Shown: in pieces, positions 52,480-63,043 of the stretch
How the letters are laid out: every line of letters begins with the position of its first letter
Position numbering within the stretch: position 1 is the stretch's first letter
Assembly: GCA_019454105.1 (NCBI GenBank)
Contig: CP075364.1
Location: forward strand, 1,801,362 to 1,865,361
Origin: Fimbriimonadaceae bacterium
Lineage (GTDB): Bacteria > Armatimonadota > Fimbriimonadia > Fimbriimonadales > Fimbriimonadaceae
Direction of reading: 5' to 3'
Length of the DNA: 64,000 nt
The notes under the pieces: generated by a model
What the model was told of the DNA's origin: nothing
Database searches by the model: none
The model's input: the letters and a program-made list of their open reading frames with translations, nothing else
Made by a program: the position numbers and the translations under genes

Positions 52480-54408
52480 TTAGCTCCCGACCGTGGTCGC
52501 CTCGCCCAATCCTGCCTTCTCGAAGAAGTCCTCGCCCATGACAAGGCGCACGACCTTGTTCTGGTTGATCTTATATTTGCGGGCACGGGGTTGAAGCACG
52601 TTGCACTCGACCCGCTCGGAGAAGTCGATCTCGGGACGGCCGGAAGTCCAGGTCGCCTTGGTGGTCACCAGCCACTTTTTGTCGTCCCGCTCCGGGGTGT
52701 CGAGTTTAAAGTGGGCCCCGCGCGACTCGTCCCTGACGATCGCCCCTTCGACGATGGCCTTGCTCATCTCGATCATGTGGATCAAGGACCGAGTGAACGG
52801 AACGGCTTGGTTGGCCCAACCGCCTCCGTCAAGCAGTTGGCACTTGCGGGACCGCTCGCTCAGCTCGTCCAGCTTGTCCCGGGCTCCGATCAGTTCCTTT
52901 TGCAACCGCCAGATGCCGCAATAGTCCCACATCGTCTGTTGCAGTTCGGACAGAAGCTGATAGGGGTTTTCGGCCCCGTTCGACCGCTTCAGGCTTTCGT
53001 AATCTTGAACCATTTGTCCCTTGGCGTCGTTCGAGACGGTCGCGGGGAGATCCTGCCAAGCTCCTTCGGCAGGAAGGTTACGGAGGTAGGCCTGAACGCC
53101 AAGAGCGGCCAATTCGCCACCCGTCAAACAGGAGAGCAAGGCGTTGGCCCCAAGCCGGTTGGCCCCGTGGTACTGATACTCGCACTCGCCAGCGGCGTAA
53201 AGCCCCGGGATCGAGCACTGCTGGTTGCGCGGAGAGTCTGTGTCGAGGGTCGCCCCGTCCGTACCTTTCTCGTAATCGACCCACAATCCGCCCATGGTGT
53301 AGTGGACCGCCGGATAGATCCGCATCGGGTTGTCGATCGGGTCCTCCCGCATGAACTTCTCGTAGATTTCGAGCACACCGCCGAGCTTGTCGTTGATGAG
53401 CTCCCGGCTCATGCCTTTCTCGCGGTGGAGGTGCCCGATGTCGAGATAGACCTGTTGCTTGCCGCCCACGCCCTTCCCCATTCGGCAAACGCAGTAGATG
53501 ATGAAGCTGACAAGATCTCGGCTCAGCAGGTTCCCGTACGTCGGATCGAGCTCCTCGCAGAAGTACCAGCGGTCTTTCTCAGGGATATCTTTCGGGGCGC
53601 GTGGATCGCTCACGTCGCGCGGAGCCCACAGCCGTCCGCCCTCGCCCCGAACCGATTCGGAGATCAACCGGCACTTGTCTTCTCCGGGAATGGCGGTCGG
53701 GTGGATCTGAACCATCTCGGGATTGCCATAGACCGCCCCTTGCTGGTAGCACGCGCTCACCGGGTCTCCTGAATTGATAATCGAGTTCGTGGACCTCCCG
53801 AAGATCAGACCGTTCCCACCGCTGCAGACGACCACGGCGTCGGCCGGGAAGGTCTCGATCTCCATCGTCCTGAGGTTTTGAGCCACGATCCCGCGACATC
53901 GGCCTTCGGCGTCCTTGATCAAACCCAGGAAGGTCCATCCTTCGAACTTTTCGACGTCTTTGCTTGCTTCGTGCCGGCGGACTTGCTCGTCGAGCGCGTA
54001 AAGCAGCTGTTGACCGGTGGTCGCGCCGGCATACGCCGTCCGGTGCATCAGGGTGCCCCCGAACCGACGGAAGCTCAGCATGCCCTCGGCCGTTCGATTG
54101 AAAGGTACTCCCATCCGGTCGAGCAGATAAATGATCGCCGGGGCGCGCTCGGCCATCCTCATGACCGGTGGCTGGTGGTTCAGAAAGTCGCCACCGGTGA
54201 TTGTGTCTTCAAAGTGAAGGTATGGAGAATCTCCCTCGCCCCGAAGGTTGACCGAACCATTGATCCCGCCCTGGGCACACACGCTGTGGCTGCGCTTGAC
54301 GGGCACGATGCTGAAGAGCTGGACCTTCACACCGGCTTCGGCGAGCTTCATGGTGGTCATCAGCCCGGCAAGGCCCCCACCGACAACGACGACTTTGCGC
54401 TGAGGCAT
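52480..54408 (-). CDS. sdhA: Succinate dehydrogenase/fumarate reductase flavoprotein subunit
   Basis: 642 residues, the long non-proteobacterial type. VVVVGGGLAGLMTTMKLAEAG (FAD Rossmann), HSVCAQGGINGSVN, the FAD-linking region HRTAYAGATTG, GEDKCRLISESVRGEGG (active-site Arg region), MGGLWVDYEKG, and AAGECEYQYHGANRLGANALLSCLTGG. sdhB and sdhC, which normally flank it, are absent: the neighbours are unrelated. TAGAAT (54418-54423) ends nine bases before the ATG. Confidence 0.93.
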   Translation of the reverse strand: MPQRKVVVVGGGLAGLMTTMKLAEAGVKVQLFSIVPVKRSHSVCAQGGINGSVNLRGEGDSPYLHFEDTITGGDFLNHQPPVMRMAERAPAIIYLLDRMGVPFNRTAEGMLSFRRFGGTLMHRTAYAGATTGQQLLYALDEQVRRHEASKDVEKFEGWTFLGLIKDAEGRCRGIVAQNLRTMEIETFPADAVVVCSGGNGLIFGRSTNSIINSGDPVSACYQQGAVYGNPEMVQIHPTAIPGEDKCRLISESVRGEGGRLWAPRDVSDPRAPKDIPEKDRWYFCEELDPTYGNLLSRDLVSFIIYCVCRMGKGVGGKQQVYLDIGHLHREKGMSRELINDKLGGVLEIYEKFMREDPIDNPMRIYPAVHYTMGGLWVDYEKGTDGATLDTDSPRNQQCSIPGLYAAGECEYQYHGANRLGANALLSCLTGGELAALGVQAYLRNLPAEGAWQDLPATVSNDAKGQMVQDYESLKRSNGAENPYQLLSELQQTMWDYCGIWRLQKELIGARDKLDELSERSRKCQLLDGGGWANQAVPFTRSLIHMIEMSKAIVEGAIVRDESRGAHFKLDTPERDDKKWLVTTKATWTSGRPEIDFSERVECNVLQPRARKYKINQNKVVRLVMGEDFFEKAGLGEATTVGS

Positions 54409-54484
54409 CTTCGCCGGATTCTACGCGACTTCGACCCAGACTTTGCACAGGGCCCGTCAGTGGCCCAGCCTTGGACAGTCACGA

Positions 54485-54514
54485 AGAGACCCCGGCCGTA
54501 GCCGGGGCCTCTCT
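54485..54514. terminator. GC-rich hairpin downstream of the 54548 gene
   Basis: GAGACCCCGGC ... GCCGGGGCCTCTC, about 12 paired bases with one mismatch and a 4-base loop, located 30 bases after the minus-strand stop at 54548 and before sdhA. On the minus strand it is followed by TTCG, not a full U tract. Confidence 0.6.
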
Positions 54515-54547
54515 GGTACTAGCGCTCACAGTAGCGCGCAAGGGCGC

Positions 54548-55042
54548 TCAGGATCGGAAAAGAACAGCGATGTCGCCCCGAACAACGGAGCCAGCAAAGA
54601 ACACGTCGCCGTCGGGGCTTCCCCAGAGGTCTCGGACGAACCGGACTGAGAACTCGTCCTTCCGGTTGCCCGGATTCCTCGGGTCGTTCAAGTCGACGCA
54701 GTTGACATAGACCCAGCCACGAGTTTCGGTCACTCCTTGGGCAGTCCTCACCCGCTTGATGGCTGGGCCGCTGAATCGACCGACGCGCTCACGGACTTGG
54801 AGGATCGACGGAGAACTGGCCAACGCGACTGTGATCCGTGCGTCTCCAGCGTTCCAACTGGCCGTGAATGTCCCCGTCGGTCGGTTCGGGTCGATCTTCC
54901 TGACGTTCATGGCGAACTCGGCCCGGCCCCCTTGTGGGTTTTCAGCGACTCCTTGCCCCTCGATCACTTGGGTCGCGGCGAACGCGGCCGTGGCGGCTGC
55001 CGTCCAAGCGGCCATTGTGATCAGTCGGTAGAAGTGATTCAT
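54548..55042 (-). CDS. Exported protein, unknown (164 aa)
   Basis: MNHFYRLITMAAWTAAATAAFAATQ is a signal peptide. The mature 140 residues are beta-rich (QGGRAEFAMNVRKIDPNRPTG, DARITVALASSPSILQVRE, RTAQGVTETRGWVYVNCVD) with Asp/Asn-rich loops and no motif that I recognise. ATG is preceded by AGAGGA. Monocistronic between hairpins. Confidence 0.65.
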   Translation of the reverse strand: MNHFYRLITMAAWTAAATAAFAATQVIEGQGVAENPQGGRAEFAMNVRKIDPNRPTGTFTASWNAGDARITVALASSPSILQVRERVGRFSGPAIKRVRTAQGVTETRGWVYVNCVDLNDPRNPGNRKDEFSVRFVRDLWGSPDGDVFFAGSVVRGDIAVLFRS

Positions 55043-55119
55043 CGGTTTCCTCTCAAGCGAGCATTCCGGAGGGCTCTGCAATTTACGACGAACCCCAGCG
55101 AGAAATGTTCAGTCAACCA

Positions 55120-55141
55120 AGCGGAACTCTGTCGTTCCGCT
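55120..55141. terminator. Hairpin downstream of the response regulator gene
   Basis: AGCGGAAC (55120-55127), loop TCTGTC, GTTCCGCT (55134-55141): a perfect 8-bp stem between the response regulator stop (55201) and the start of the secreted-protein gene. On the minus strand TTGGTT follows, a partial U tract. Confidence 0.55.
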
Positions 55142-55200
55142 GACTTTGACTTCGGAGAGCGGCTCCGCGGGTCAGTCCTCGATCCCCGCGAAGCCGCCAG

Positions 55201-55863
55201 TCAGTTTCCCTGCACCAGCTTCGCGCGAACGGCCTTCATGGCCGCCTCCGTGCGCGAGTTGACCTGGAGCGCCTTCAGAATATTACTGACGTGGTTCTTG
55301 ACCGTCTTTTCGGCGATCGATAGGTGATTGGCGATCTCTTTGTTGCGCATCCCCTTGGCGATCAGTTCAAGGATCTCGGTCTCGCGGTCGCTCAGGACAT
55401 AGAGCTCCGTGTCGTCCGACTCGTCCTCGTCCTTAACCCGGCGGAAGTCCTCGATCACCTTGGTCGCGATCTTGGGGGTGAGCTTGGCCTCGCCCCGGTG
55501 GGCCAGGCGGATCGCTTCGACCACCTCTTGCGGTGTCGAGGTCTTGAGCAGGTAACCAAGCGCCCCTGCCCGGAGCGCTTCGAAGACGGTCTCCTCGTCC
55601 TCGTTGATCGTGAGGACGACGACTCGGACGTCCTTCTCCTTCTTCAGCAGCCTGCGCATGAGCTCCAGCCCATCCATGCGAGGCATGTTGATGTCGGTCA
55701 AGAGGACGTCCGGAGGATCGTTCAGACATAGGTCAAGGGCTTCTTGACCGTCTTTGCAAACTCCAGCGACCTCGCACTCAGGCATGAGGGTCAGCGTCCG
55801 CTGGATCGCACTGCGATATCCGGCCTCGTCATCAGCGATGACGACTCGGATGGTGGTCGACAT
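55201..55863 (-). CDS. NarL/FixJ-family response regulator
   Basis: 220 residues: receiver domain (VVIADDEAGYRSAIQRTL; phospho-acceptor Asp in VLLTDINMPRMDGLELM; Lys in LLKTSTPQE) followed by a LuxR-type HTH (LSDRETEILELIAKGMRNKEIANHLSIAEKTVKNHVSNILKALQVNSR). No histidine kinase gene is adjacent, so it is an orphan in this window. TATTCT (55870-55875) ends six bases before the ATG. Confidence 0.93.
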   Translation of the reverse strand: MSTTIRVVIADDEAGYRSAIQRTLTLMPECEVAGVCKDGQEALDLCLNDPPDVLLTDINMPRMDGLELMRRLLKKEKDVRVVVLTINEDEETVFEALRAGALGYLLKTSTPQEVVEAIRLAHRGEAKLTPKIATKVIEDFRRVKDEDESDDTELYVLSDRETEILELIAKGMRNKEIANHLSIAEKTVKNHVSNILKALQVNSRTEAAMKAVRAKLVQGN

Positions 55864-55898
55864 GGAATAAGAATACCCAGCCGTACGTCCGTCCTACG

Positions 55899-56411
55899 TC
55901 AACCTGATGGCGAAAACGTGTTCCTGGCGGACTCGAACTTCGAAGGAGCGGCCGTCTCGGCTGTCTGGCAAGCGAATCCGAGTCCGAACAGAGTCGCAGG
56001 CGCGACATCGCCCGCGACCTTGGCGATCGGCTCGCTCCAAGCGGCCCAAAGGGCCTTGACCTTCTTCTTCAGTGCCGGGTCTTGGGCTGACGCCACGAAC
56101 AGGCCGCACAAGACGCGGAAGAACCGGCTCCCCTTCCGGCTGTAGGCCTCGGCGAGCAGGACGTCACCCTGAAACCGGTCCGCAACAGTCGACGCTCCCT
56201 CGTGGAACCTGGCCCGATCGTCTTGAAGGATGCTCATCGCATAGTCCGCGATTCCCATAAGAAGATCCGACCGCTTGGGAAAGTAGTAGTGCACGGTCGC
56301 ATGGTTGATGCCGATCTCGGCGGCGACCGTCCGGGCGTGCACTGCTTCAAGCCCCTTGGTCCCCATCATGCCATAGGCCGTGGCAAGGATCGTCTGCCTG
56401 CGTTCCTTCAT
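55899..56411 (-). CDS. TetR-family transcriptional regulator
   Basis: 170 residues. N-terminal HTH: KERRQTILATAYGMMGTKGLEAVHARTVAAEIGINHATVHYYFPKRSDLLMGI, the TetR_N pattern including the YYxFxxKxxL signature. The C-terminal ligand domain is short and the length is below the family norm. ATG at 56411 follows TAAAAT (56419-56424) by seven bases. Divergent from alr, with 86 bases between, so it could regulate alr or itself. Confidence 0.88.
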   Translation of the reverse strand: MKERRQTILATAYGMMGTKGLEAVHARTVAAEIGINHATVHYYFPKRSDLLMGIADYAMSILQDDRARFHEGASTVADRFQGDVLLAEAYSRKGSRFFRVLCGLFVASAQDPALKKKVKALWAAWSEPIAKVAGDVAPATLFGLGFACQTAETAAPSKFESARNTFSPSG

Positions 56412-56497
56412 GGGGCCTATTTTAACCGAATGGTGACAGCAGACGGCAACCCTGACGGTGCCCAGCCATTCCATCTTGCTGGCGGCACAATGGGTTT

Positions 56498-57604
56498 GTG
56501 CAGCCCTACCCGCGCACATGGGTCGATATCGACCTGCCGGCGATGGCCCATAACTTGGGCCTCGTCAAGCAAGCCATCGGGCCCTCTGTCCAAATCTCCC
56601 TTGTTGTGAAGGCGGACGCTTATGGGCACGGGCTTGTTCCCGTCACCCGCTATGCCCTGCGCCATGGAGCTGACTGGGCGGCGGTCGCGACCGTCCAAGA
56701 AGGCATTGCCCTGCGGGACGCGGGGGTCGAGAGTCCGATCATGGTGCTCTCGCCGATCCTTGAGATCGAGGCGGAGCAGGCCGTCTTCTATCGCCTCGAC
56801 ACACTTTTCGAAGACTTGCGCACCGCGCGGGCTCTCAGCGATGCTGGCCAATCTGTCGGCGTTCCAGCAAGGGCCCACCTGAAGGTGGACACGGGCCTTC
56901 ATCGGTTCGGATGCTCGCCAGAAGAGGCTTTGGCCCTTTGCCAAGCAGTTGACGGGCTGCCAGGACTACGGCTCGTCGGCGTGGCCCAGCACTTCGCCGA
57001 CAGTTCGCGCAACGACGAATACACGAGGCTCCAAGAGGAGCGGTGGCTGGCCCTGCTCCGTGAATTGCGCGAGGCCGGACTGTCCTTCGAGCACGTCCAT
57101 GCTTCGAACTCGGCGGGGTCTGTCCGATATCCCGAGAGCCGAGGAACGCTCGTGAGGGTCGGGATCCTGGGCTACGGTATCGACCCTGTGGGCCTTCTCG
57201 GCGGCCAAGCGCGCCCGGTGATGAGGTGGACAGCCCGGGTCACGGCTCTCCGGGAAGTCCGAGCGGGCGAGCCGGTCGGCTATTGCCTCACCTTTCGGTC
57301 GTCGAGGCCTTCAAGGATCGCCACGCTCGGGGTCGGCTATGGCGACGGTTATCCCAGGACGCTCAGCAACCGTGGATACGTCGAGCTTCATGGCCAAAGG
57401 GCTCCCGTCGTCGGCTTGGTCTGCATGGACCAGACGATGGTCGACGTGACGGACATTCCTGAAGCCAAAATCGGCGACGAAGCTCTGTTGCTCGGTGGCA
57501 GCGTGCGGGCCGAGGATCTCGCGGTGGCCAGCGACACCAACTCGCACGAGATCGTCACGCGACTGATGTCGCGCGTCTCCCGGCGCTACCACTACAACCC
57601 CTAA
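56498..57604 (+). CDS. alr: Alanine racemase
   Basis: PLP enzyme interconverting L- and D-alanine for peptidoglycan, 368 residues. The PLP lysine is in SLVVKADAYGHGLVPV; GLHRFGCSPEEAL, HASNSAGSVRYPE (substrate loop), VGYGDGYPRTLSNRGYV with the catalytic Tyr region, and VCMDQTMVDVTDIP are all present. GTG start follows CACAAT by six bases. Its 3' end faces serA with four bases between. Confidence 0.96.
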   Translation: MQPYPRTWVDIDLPAMAHNLGLVKQAIGPSVQISLVVKADAYGHGLVPVTRYALRHGADWAAVATVQEGIALRDAGVESPIMVLSPILEIEAEQAVFYRLDTLFEDLRTARALSDAGQSVGVPARAHLKVDTGLHRFGCSPEEALALCQAVDGLPGLRLVGVAQHFADSSRNDEYTRLQEERWLALLRELREAGLSFEHVHASNSAGSVRYPESRGTLVRVGILGYGIDPVGLLGGQARPVMRWTARVTALREVRAGEPVGYCLTFRSSRPSRIATLGVGYGDGYPRTLSNRGYVELHGQRAPVVGLVCMDQTMVDVTDIPEAKIGDEALLLGGSVRAEDLAVASDTNSHEIVTRLMSRVSRRYHYNP

Positions 57605-57608
57605 CCCG

Positions 57609-58814
57609 TCAGCGCCCGATCGCGACCAGGTTGGACGACAGGACGTCGCCGTGCTTCCGGATCTGGCTGAGGCAGTCCGGGCCTGGCTCTTTGTCCAGGG
57701 CGATCTGCGCGATGGCGGCCTGGGCGCCCCCAAGAACGATGTTCTCCATCTCTTGGACACTGACTCCGTCGGCTTTGAGGCACCCGAACACATCCGCAAG
57801 GACTCCGACCTTGTCCCGATGGCGCACCACCAAAAGGTGGGTCGCCACCTCGCCCTTCTTGATATTGACGACGTTCGGCACTGTGCCTTTTTCCTTGAAC
57901 TCCTGGACGATCCGAACGGTCTCGGCCGCAACCGCCTCTTGCGCCTCGTCGGTGCTGGCCCCAATGTGGTGGGTCACGTAGACCCCAGGCAAGTCCTTCA
58001 AGGGACTCGAGAGCTCGCCTTCGCCAGTGGTCGGCTCGCCGTCGAACACATCGAGCCCAGCTCTGACCTTGCCCGACTTCACGGCTTCGATCAAGGCCGC
58101 TTCGTCGACCACTTCGGCCCGGCTCGTGTTCACAAACATCGAACCCGGCCTCATCGCCTCGAAGAACTCCTTGCCGAGCATGCCCCTGGTCTCGGGCCGC
58201 AGCGACACATGGACCGATACGATGTCGGACTGCGACGCGAGCTCTTCAAGCGTGTGAGCTTGACCGACGGCGAGCGCGGCGGCCACGTCGGGAGTCATCC
58301 ACCGGCTGTAGCAAAGAACGTTGATTCCGAACGCCTTGGCCCGAGGCACCATTTCTTGCCCGATTTGGCCCATACCCACCAGGCCTAGGGTCGCGCCGTG
58401 AAGGCCACGCGCCTTGCTGTAGCGCTTCTTGTTCCATTGGCCGTCTCGGAACTCGGCCACGTTGTCCGGGATCTGGCGGTCAAGCGACAAGATCAGTCCG
58501 AACGCGAGTTCGGCGACTGCACGGGCGTTCTTGCCCGGACAGTTCGCGACGTAGATCCCCTCCGCGCTCGCGGCGGCGACATCAATGGTGTTGTAGCCGG
58601 CCCCCGCCCGAACGATCAAGGACAGCGACGTCCCTTGGATCGCGCCCGCCTCGACTTTGGTCGACCTGACCACCAGCACGTCAGGCTTCCGTTCGCGGAT
58701 GACCGAAGCCAGCGTCTCGCCGACAAGATCTGGCTCGAATTCGACTTCGCAACCGATCGACTTGAGCCCTTCCAGCCCGCTTTTCTCAAACTTGTCCGCT
58801 ACGAGAACCCTCAT
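57609..58814 (-). CDS. serA: D-3-phosphoglycerate dehydrogenase
   Basis: First step of serine synthesis. 401 residues: Rossmann domain GATLGLVGMGQIGQEMVPRAKAFG, NVLCYSRWMTP, NTSRAEVVDEAALIEAVKSGKVRAGLDVF, catalytic histidine in GVYVTHHIGASTDEAQ, and a C-terminal ACT-like domain (LLVVRHRDKVGVLADVFGCLKADG) that may bind serine. TAAAAT is nine bases before the ATG and overlaps the 3' end of the upstream gene, so it may be internal or operonic. Confidence 0.95.
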   Translation of the reverse strand: MRVLVADKFEKSGLEGLKSIGCEVEFEPDLVGETLASVIRERKPDVLVVRSTKVEAGAIQGTSLSLIVRAGAGYNTIDVAAASAEGIYVANCPGKNARAVAELAFGLILSLDRQIPDNVAEFRDGQWNKKRYSKARGLHGATLGLVGMGQIGQEMVPRAKAFGINVLCYSRWMTPDVAAALAVGQAHTLEELASQSDIVSVHVSLRPETRGMLGKEFFEAMRPGSMFVNTSRAEVVDEAALIEAVKSGKVRAGLDVFDGEPTTGEGELSSPLKDLPGVYVTHHIGASTDEAQEAVAAETVRIVQEFKEKGTVPNVVNIKKGEVATHLLVVRHRDKVGVLADVFGCLKADGVSVQEMENIVLGGAQAAIAQIALDKEPGPDCLSQIRKHGDVLSSNLVAIGR

Positions 58815-58819
58815 GGTGG

Positions 58820-60943
<2,124 letters not shown>

Positions 60944-60967
60944 GGATAGATTGTGGACGTTCCCAGG

Positions 60968-61690
60968 CTACTTTCTGAGTCCCACCAGACGCTCAAGCTT
61001 CGCCGTCTCCTCTTGGCTGAGCGACCGACACTCGCCCGGTCGCAGTCCACGCTTGCGGAGAAAGGCGAACCGCACACGGGTCAGCGACACCACAGGATGC
61101 CCGACGGATTCGGCCATGAGCCTCACTTGACGGTTGCGCCCTTCATGGAGGATCAACCTCAGTCGGGTCGTTCCTTCCTTTTCGGAGTAGCCCAAACGCT
61201 CGACCCTGGCTGGGGCCGTCTTTCCGCCCGGGATCCAGACGCCAGTCGCCAAGCGTTGGAGCTCGCGGTCCGAGACCGAACCCAGAACTGTGGCCTCGTA
61301 CTCCTTTTCGACCCCATACCGGGGATGGGTCAGCCTGGACGCCAGCGAACCGTCGTTGGTCAGCACGATCACCCCGTCGGTGTCCTTGTCCAATCGTCCG
61401 ACCGGCTTGACCCCAACCGCGTTCGAGGGCAAGAACTTGACGATCGTCGGGCGGCCATGAGGATCGGAGAGGGTCGTGATGGAGCCCTTCGGCTTATTGA
61501 GGAGGAACACTTGCCGGCGGGGAGGAGCCAGGGCCTCGCCATCGACCTCCACATGGTCTTCGAGTCCGACGGTCACCCCCATCTCGGTCACGACCTGGCC
61601 GTTGACCGTCACGCGGCCCTCGCGGATCAGATCCTCCGCTTTTCGGCGGCTGGTCAGGCCGCATTGGGCGATGAACCTGTGAAGCCTCAC
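60968..61690 (-). CDS. rluB: Pseudouridine synthase of the RsuA/RluB family
   Basis: 240 residues: S4 RNA-binding domain (MRLHRFIAQCGLTSRRKAEDLIREGRVTVNG) and the catalytic domain with GRLDKDTDGVIVLTNDG (catalytic Asp), EKEYEATVLG, and LRLILHEGRNRQVRLMAESVGHPVVSLTRV. It modifies 23S or 16S rRNA; the RluB, RluE or RsuA choice is not certain. GTG at 61690 overlaps the stop of the upstream peptidase (GTGA). Confidence 0.9.
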   Translation of the reverse strand: MRLHRFIAQCGLTSRRKAEDLIREGRVTVNGQVVTEMGVTVGLEDHVEVDGEALAPPRRQVFLLNKPKGSITTLSDPHGRPTIVKFLPSNAVGVKPVGRLDKDTDGVIVLTNDGSLASRLTHPRYGVEKEYEATVLGSVSDRELQRLATGVWIPGGKTAPARVERLGYSEKEGTTRLRLILHEGRNRQVRLMAESVGHPVVSLTRVRFAFLRKRGLRPGECRSLSQEETAKLERLVGLRK

Positions 61691-62847
61691 AACGTCCGCC
61701 TGGCCCATCGGCGGGACTTGGCCCGCATCGCCGTCGCCGCCCCAACAAGACCCAGGCCAAGTGCCATTCCACCAGGCCCTGCCATGGCGGCCAGCCATTG
61801 GTGTGCCTCCTCGATGTCCTCGCCCGCGACTACGGGCACCTTGACCCTCATTCCGTCCCAAAATCTGATTTCGACATGGCCCGCCGGGCTGCCGGACTTG
61901 ATTGGGGCCGAGAGCGGGCCGGAGCCAAGCCAGACCATGCTCTGGACAGGGGTAGCGACTCCCTTTCTGACCAGTCTGCGCACCGGCTCCTTGGCGACCA
62001 GGGAAACGGCGCCTCGCACTCCGTCGACAACGGGCGCTTCGCCCAGAGCTTGTCCGATGGCAACGACGTCCCCTGGGGCGAAACTATCGAACGACCAGGC
62101 TACGAGCCGCTTCTGGTCCTCAAGCCAGTCCGTGCCCTTCAGGAGGACGGTCACGATCTCTGTCCCGTCTCGCTCCGCCGATCCGACGAAGCACTTGCCG
62201 GCCGGAATGGTCCACCCCGTCTTGATCCCGGTCGCGGTCGGATCCTCCTTGAGCCACTTGTTGCGGTTCACGAGAACCCGGTCCTTTTCGTTCAGACTGC
62301 GGCCGATCTCGCGCTTGATCGTCCTGGCGGCCTCAGCCACGGCCGGATATTCCAGGGCCTTTCTCGCGATCAAGGCGAGGTCGTGAGCGGTGGTCCAGTG
62401 CTGGGGGTCGTTCAACCCGTGCGGGTTGCGGAACTGGCTACCGGTGCAACCCAGCTCGCGGGCCCGGCGGTTCATGAGTTCGGCAAACGCCGATTCTGAC
62501 CCGGCGATGTGGACGGCCACCGCATAGCAGGCATCGTTGGCGCTTCGGAGCATGAGGGCGAAGACCATGTCGCGAGACGAGACCTGCTCGCCGGGTTTGA
62601 GGTTCAAGCTGCTCCCGGTTACCTTCTTCACGTCGAGCGGGGCCGTGATCTTGTCGTCCGGCATCGTTTGCTCGGCCAACAGCATCGCGGTCAGGATCTT
62701 GGTCGTGCTGGCTGGAAAGAGCCTGCGTTCAGGGTCTTTTGCCCAAAGAACCTGGCCCGTTCTGCGTTCGACCACCAGCGCGCTGACCGAGGTCAATTCT
62801 GGACCGGTCGTAGCCAGGGCCGCTCCCAAGGCTGCCGTCGTCAACAT
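61687..62847 (-). CDS. D-alanyl-D-alanine carboxypeptidase (DacA/DacF type)
   Basis: 386 residues, penicillin-binding S11 peptidase: SxxK as RLFPASTTKILTAML, SxN as MLRSANDACYA, KTG as TGIKTGWTIPAGKCFVG. A C-terminal PBP5-like beta domain (GVATPVQSMVWLGSGPL...) and a terminal hydrophobic anchor (GPGGMALGLGLVGAATAM) follow. It trims D-Ala from stem peptides in the periplasm; alr nearby supplies D-Ala. TAGAAT at 62874-62879 and a GAGGAG site precede the ATG. Confidence 0.93.
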   Translation of the reverse strand: MLTTAALGAALATTGPELTSVSALVVERRTGQVLWAKDPERRLFPASTTKILTAMLLAEQTMPDDKITAPLDVKKVTGSSLNLKPGEQVSSRDMVFALMLRSANDACYAVAVHIAGSESAFAELMNRRARELGCTGSQFRNPHGLNDPQHWTTAHDLALIARKALEYPAVAEAARTIKREIGRSLNEKDRVLVNRNKWLKEDPTATGIKTGWTIPAGKCFVGSAERDGTEIVTVLLKGTDWLEDQKRLVAWSFDSFAPGDVVAIGQALGEAPVVDGVRGAVSLVAKEPVRRLVRKGVATPVQSMVWLGSGPLSAPIKSGSPAGHVEIRFWDGMRVKVPVVAGEDIEEAHQWLAAMAGPGGMALGLGLVGAATAMRAKSRRWARRTL

Positions 62848-62937
62848 CGACTTACCATCTCCTCAAGATCCCGATTCTACTGACGGAGCAAAGGGAGGCC
62901 CCGGATCGACTTACCCGCCGAGCCGTCTGACCGCTGG

Positions 62938-62943
62938 TATATT
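62938..62943 (+). promoter_or_regulatory. Extended -10 promoter TGGTATATT for tRNA-Cys
   Basis: TATATT (62938-62943) with TG one base upstream (TGG-TATATT), ending nine bases before the tRNA 5' end at 62953. Confidence 0.6.
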
Positions 62944-62952
62944 GGTCTCCCC

Positions 62953-63028
62953 GGCGCCGTACCCAAGTGGTTAAGGGAAGGGTCTGCAAAACCCTCATTC
63001 AGCGGTTCGACTCCGCTCGGCGCCTCCA
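62953..63028 (+). tRNA. tRNA-Cys (anticodon GCA), CCA encoded
   Basis: Acceptor GGCGCCG pairs with CGGCGCC; anticodon arm GGGTC-TGCAAAA-CCC with GCA; T arm AGCGG-TTCGACT-CCGCT; discriminator T (U73, a Cys identity base), then encoded CCA (63026-63028). The D arm has ACCCAAGTGGTTAAGG. The tRNA proper is 62953-63025. The peptide ABC gene starts only 16 bases later. Confidence 0.96.
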
Positions 63029-63043
63029 TCGTCTTCCTGCGCC

